A DNA stretch of 8,616 nucleotides from assembly GCA_945877885.1 (NCBI GenBank), contig CAMCSI010000048.1:1-8616 (forward strand), read 5' to 3'. The translations under genes and the position numbers were made by a program. Within the stretch, counting starts at the first letter, position 1; every line of letters starts with the position of its first letter. This document shows, in pieces, positions 6,975-8,616 of the stretch. The stretch is from Chlamydia trachomatis. GTDB taxonomy: Bacteria; Chlamydiota; Chlamydiia; Chlamydiales; 2-12-FULL-49-11. Under the pieces are notes generated by a model. It was not told the DNA's origin and did not search any database. It saw nothing but the letters and a program-made list of their open reading frames with translations.

Positions 6975-7667
6975 ATGACAGCACAAAGACGTATTATGAG
7001 AGTAAATTCTCTATTAAAGGAAGTAATTTCAGATGTTATCAGACATGATCTTAAACATCACAAACTTCCTGAACTAATAACTATTACAGATGTAGACACA
7101 TCTAAAGATTTAATGTATGCAAAAGTATTTGTAAGTTTGATTAACGGTAATAACAATGATAAAAAGCTGTTGATCGAAGAGTTGCAAAAATGCTCCTCTT
7201 CCATTGCACGCCTTTCTTCAAAGAAAGTGGTGCTCAGATACTTTCCTGTTTTAACCTTTGAAATTGATAACACTATGGATGATTATATGAAAATAGATGA
7301 CCTTTTAAGAGAAGTGAATAAAAATAAAAAATTCAAAAAAGATGAGGAAGACGAAGACTTCGAAGAGGATGATGAAAGCTTTGAAGAAATCGAAGATGAG
7401 GATGATGAGTTAGAGGAAGACGACGAAGATGAAGACGACGAAGATTTCGAAGATGACGACGACGAAGATTTCGAAGATGACGACGACGAAGATTTCGAAG
7501 ATGATGACGAAGAATACGATGAAGATGATGACGAAGAATATGATGAAGATGAAGACGATGAAGATGAAGACGATGAAGATGATGACGAGGATGAAGATGA
7601 TGACGAGGATGACGAAGAGTATGATGAGGATGATGAGGAGTTTGAATATGAGGATGATGAAAAGTAA
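6975..7667 (+). CDS. rbfA: Ribosome-binding factor A with a long acidic C-terminal tail
   Basis: RbfA binds the 30S subunit and helps mature the 5' region of 16S rRNA (helix 1 and the decoding region). Residues 1-122 are an ordinary RbfA with a KH-like fold: QRRIMRVNSLLKEVISDVI at the start, a DLMYAKVFVSL strand, and SSKKVVLRYFPVLTFEID leading to the last helix. The usual family length is about 110-130 residues, but this one has 230. Residues 123-230 are 94/108 Asp or Glu, with a few Phe and Tyr spaced 7-8 residues apart and a terminal Lys; residues 190-215 are acidic without a break. Part of the tail is encoded by a 24-base tandem repeat. The tail is in frame, has no stop and is followed 4 bases later by truB, so it appears to be real protein rather than read-through into a spacer. 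The start at 6975 has only a weak AGG 5 bases upstream; its first residues fit chlamydial RbfA. Confidence 0.93.
   Translation: MTAQRRIMRVNSLLKEVISDVIRHDLKHHKLPELITITDVDTSKDLMYAKVFVSLINGNNNDKKLLIEELQKCSSSIARLSSKKVVLRYFPVLTFEIDNTMDDYMKIDDLLREVNKNKKFKKDEEDEDFEEDDESFEEIEDEDDELEEDDEDEDDEDFEDDDDEDFEDDDDEDFEDDDEEYDEDDDEEYDEDEDDEDEDDEDDDEDEDDDEDDEEYDEDDEEFEYEDDEK
7437..7556 (+). repeat. rbfA: 24-base tandem repeat in the rbfA acidic tail
   Basis: Three units at 7437-7460, 7461-7484 and 7485-7508 are identical except for one C-to-T change at 7505; each encodes Asp-Glu-Asp-Phe-Glu-Asp-Asp-Asp. Two diverged units at 7509-7532 and 7533-7556 encode Glu-Glu-Tyr-Asp-Glu-Asp-Asp/Glu-Asp. After that the sequence decays into irregular GAT/GAA/GAC/GAG codons up to the stop. 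The near-identity at the third codon position indicates recent duplication, and the unit length (8 codons) means copy-number change would keep the frame. Confidence 0.93.
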
Positions 7668-7671
7668 TTAA

Positions 7672-8376
7672 ATGATCCTTTCTACAGAAAAACCATTACT
7701 TAGAAAAAAGCATCAAGGGATTTTATTGATAGATAAACCTTTAAGTGTAACTTCTTTTTCTTTAATCCCTAAGTTCAGATACCTGTTTAATGAAAAGACA
7801 ATTGGTCATGGAGGAACTCTTGATCCGCTTGCCACTGGTGTAATGGTCTATCTTATCGGTAGAAATTACACAAAGACTGCTGATTCTTTCCTCCTTGATG
7901 ATAAAGCATATGAGGCAACAATTTTATTAGGAGAGGAGCGTGATTCCTATGACGTGGATGGAATCATTACTCAAACCTCTGATAAAATACCAACATTTGC
8001 TGAAATCAATGAGGCAATGGCCGCGTTTAATGGGGTTGTTGATCAAATTCCTCCCATGTTTTCTGCAAAAAAGATTAATGGGAAAAAGCTTTATGAGCTT
8101 GCTCGTAAGGGACAAGAGGTTGAACGTCTGCCAAAACGGGTAAATATGCAAACAAGCATTATTGCCTACAACTACCCTCATATTGAAATATCAGTCACTT
8201 GTTCTTCAGGAACCTATATTCGGTCTATTGCTCATGATCTTGGGCTTATGCTTGGCTGTTATGGATGCATCAAAGCGTTGAAAAGGACAAGATCAGGATC
8301 TTATTTACTTGAAAATTGCCATCAAATGGAAGATCTACTAAACTATCCCCTCGATGAACTATTAATTCAAAACTAA
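7672..8376 (+). CDS. truB: tRNA pseudouridine-55 synthase TruB
   Basis: TruB converts U55 in the tRNA T loop to pseudouridine and also acts as a tRNA folding chaperone. The catalytic Asp is residue 51 in GHGGTLDPLATGV (45-57). Other family signatures are GILLIDKP near 16-23, a DDKAYEATILLGEERDSYD block, QIPPMFSAKKINGKKLYELARKG-type sequence around 130-150, and YIRSIAHDLG in the C-terminal half. At 234 residues it is much shorter than E. coli TruB (314) and has no visible C-terminal PUA domain; chlamydial TruB, as I recall it, is similarly short, so this is not a truncation. The ATG lies 4 bases after the rbfA stop with only a weak upstream GAAAAG, which suggests translational coupling to rbfA. 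The next gene is ychF; ribF, which usually sits in between in Chlamydia, is missing. Confidence 0.96.
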   Translation: MILSTEKPLLRKKHQGILLIDKPLSVTSFSLIPKFRYLFNEKTIGHGGTLDPLATGVMVYLIGRNYTKTADSFLLDDKAYEATILLGEERDSYDVDGIITQTSDKIPTFAEINEAMAAFNGVVDQIPPMFSAKKINGKKLYELARKGQEVERLPKRVNMQTSIIAYNYPHIEISVTCSSGTYIRSIAHDLGLMLGCYGCIKALKRTRSGSYLLENCHQMEDLLNYPLDELLIQN

Positions 8377-8380
8377 ACTC

Positions 8381-8387
8381 AGAAGGA
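8381..8387 (+). promoter_or_regulatory. Ribosome-binding site of ychF
   Basis: AGAAGGA lies 7 bases before the ATG at 8395, within the 18-base gap after truB. Confidence 0.65.
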
Positions 8388-8394
8388 TGGCGAT

Positions 8395-8616
8395 ATGTCA
8401 ACAAATCTATCATGCGCAATAGTGGGTTTACCAAACATTGGAAAGTCTACTCTTTTTAATGCATTAACAAAAATGATGATTGCTGCAAATAATTTTCCTT
8501 TTTGTACCATTGAGCCCAACACCGGAATTGTAGATGTTCCAGATAAAAATATTGCGATCCTTTCTAGTCTTTCCTCCAGTGAAAAACTTGTCTATGCTTC
8601 TATCAAATTTATTGAT
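8395..8616 (+). CDS. ychF: Ribosome-associated ATPase YchF, N-terminal 74 residues only (runs off the right edge)
   Basis: YchF (Ola1 family) is an Obg-related P-loop protein that binds ribosomes and prefers ATP over GTP. Visible here are the phosphate-binding G1 motif GLPNIGKS at 11-18, followed by TLFNALTK, and the family block NFPFCTIEPNTG at about 33-44, which distinguishes YchF from Obg and Era. The NMxE motif that sets ATP specificity and the TGS domain would lie beyond the window edge. It begins 18 bases after truB with its own good ribosome-binding site and likely belongs to the same operon. Confidence 0.95.
   Translation, partial: MSTNLSCAIVGLPNIGKSTLFNALTKMMIAANNFPFCTIEPNTGIVDVPDKNIAILSSLSSSEKLVYASIKFID

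Noticed and set aside
7429..7671. An 80-residue Lys/Met/Thr-rich frame overlapping the rbfA tail
   Set aside because: It is the frame-shifted reading of the GAT/GAA/GAC repeats, has no ribosome-binding site and matches no protein pattern; the repeats account for its composition and lack of stops.

Overview
The window looks like a piece of chromosome from a member of the Chlamydiae, most likely one of the amoeba- or invertebrate-associated (environmental) lineages rather than Chlamydia itself. Two things point there. First, the plus-strand order rpsA-nusA-infB-rbfA-truB-(ribF)-ychF is, to my recollection, the chlamydial arrangement; most other bacteria have rimP-nusA-ylxR-infB-rbfA-truB with no rpsA. 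Second, the proteins resemble chlamydial versions: a 573-residue S1, a 430-residue NusA, an IF2 that opens with a short Lys/Asn-rich leader, and a TruB without an obvious C-terminal PUA domain. The DNA is AT-rich. I did not run a database search, so the lineage is an inference from order and recognised motifs.

Layout. Positions 1-1095 are read on the minus strand: a complete, short aspartate kinase with no ACT regulatory domains, followed 12 bases later by the first 97 codons of an unrecognised gene that runs off the left edge and carries an eight-base G tract. A gap of about 130 bases (1096-1224) separates this pair from the plus-strand genes and holds candidate divergent promoters. From 1225 to the right edge everything is on the plus strand and closely packed: rpsA (S1), an 80-base gap with a 12-bp hairpin, nusA, infB (TTG start, 3 bases after nusA), rbfA, truB (4 bases after rbfA) and the first 74 codons of ychF. 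I see no transcription terminator between these genes, so they probably form one operon. There is no gene-free stretch over 300 bases, and I see no tRNA, rRNA, insertion sequence, CRISPR array or prophage.

How it works together. The plus-strand genes serve ribosome production and translation: S1 brings mRNA to the 30S subunit, NusA modulates elongating RNA polymerase, IF2 places initiator tRNA, RbfA matures the 30S subunit, TruB makes the T-loop pseudouridine of tRNA and YchF is a ribosome-associated ATPase. The minus-strand kinase makes aspartyl phosphate, the entry to lysine, diaminopimelate, threonine and methionine.

The main oddity is RbfA. Its normal core of about 122 residues is followed by a 108-residue tail that is 94/108 Asp or Glu, built partly from a 24-base tandem repeat and including 26 acidic residues in a row. 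I know of no RbfA described with such a tail. Other points worth a look are the ACT-less aspartokinase, the G tract in its neighbour, the strand-specific hairpin before nusA and the absence of ribF between truB and ychF.
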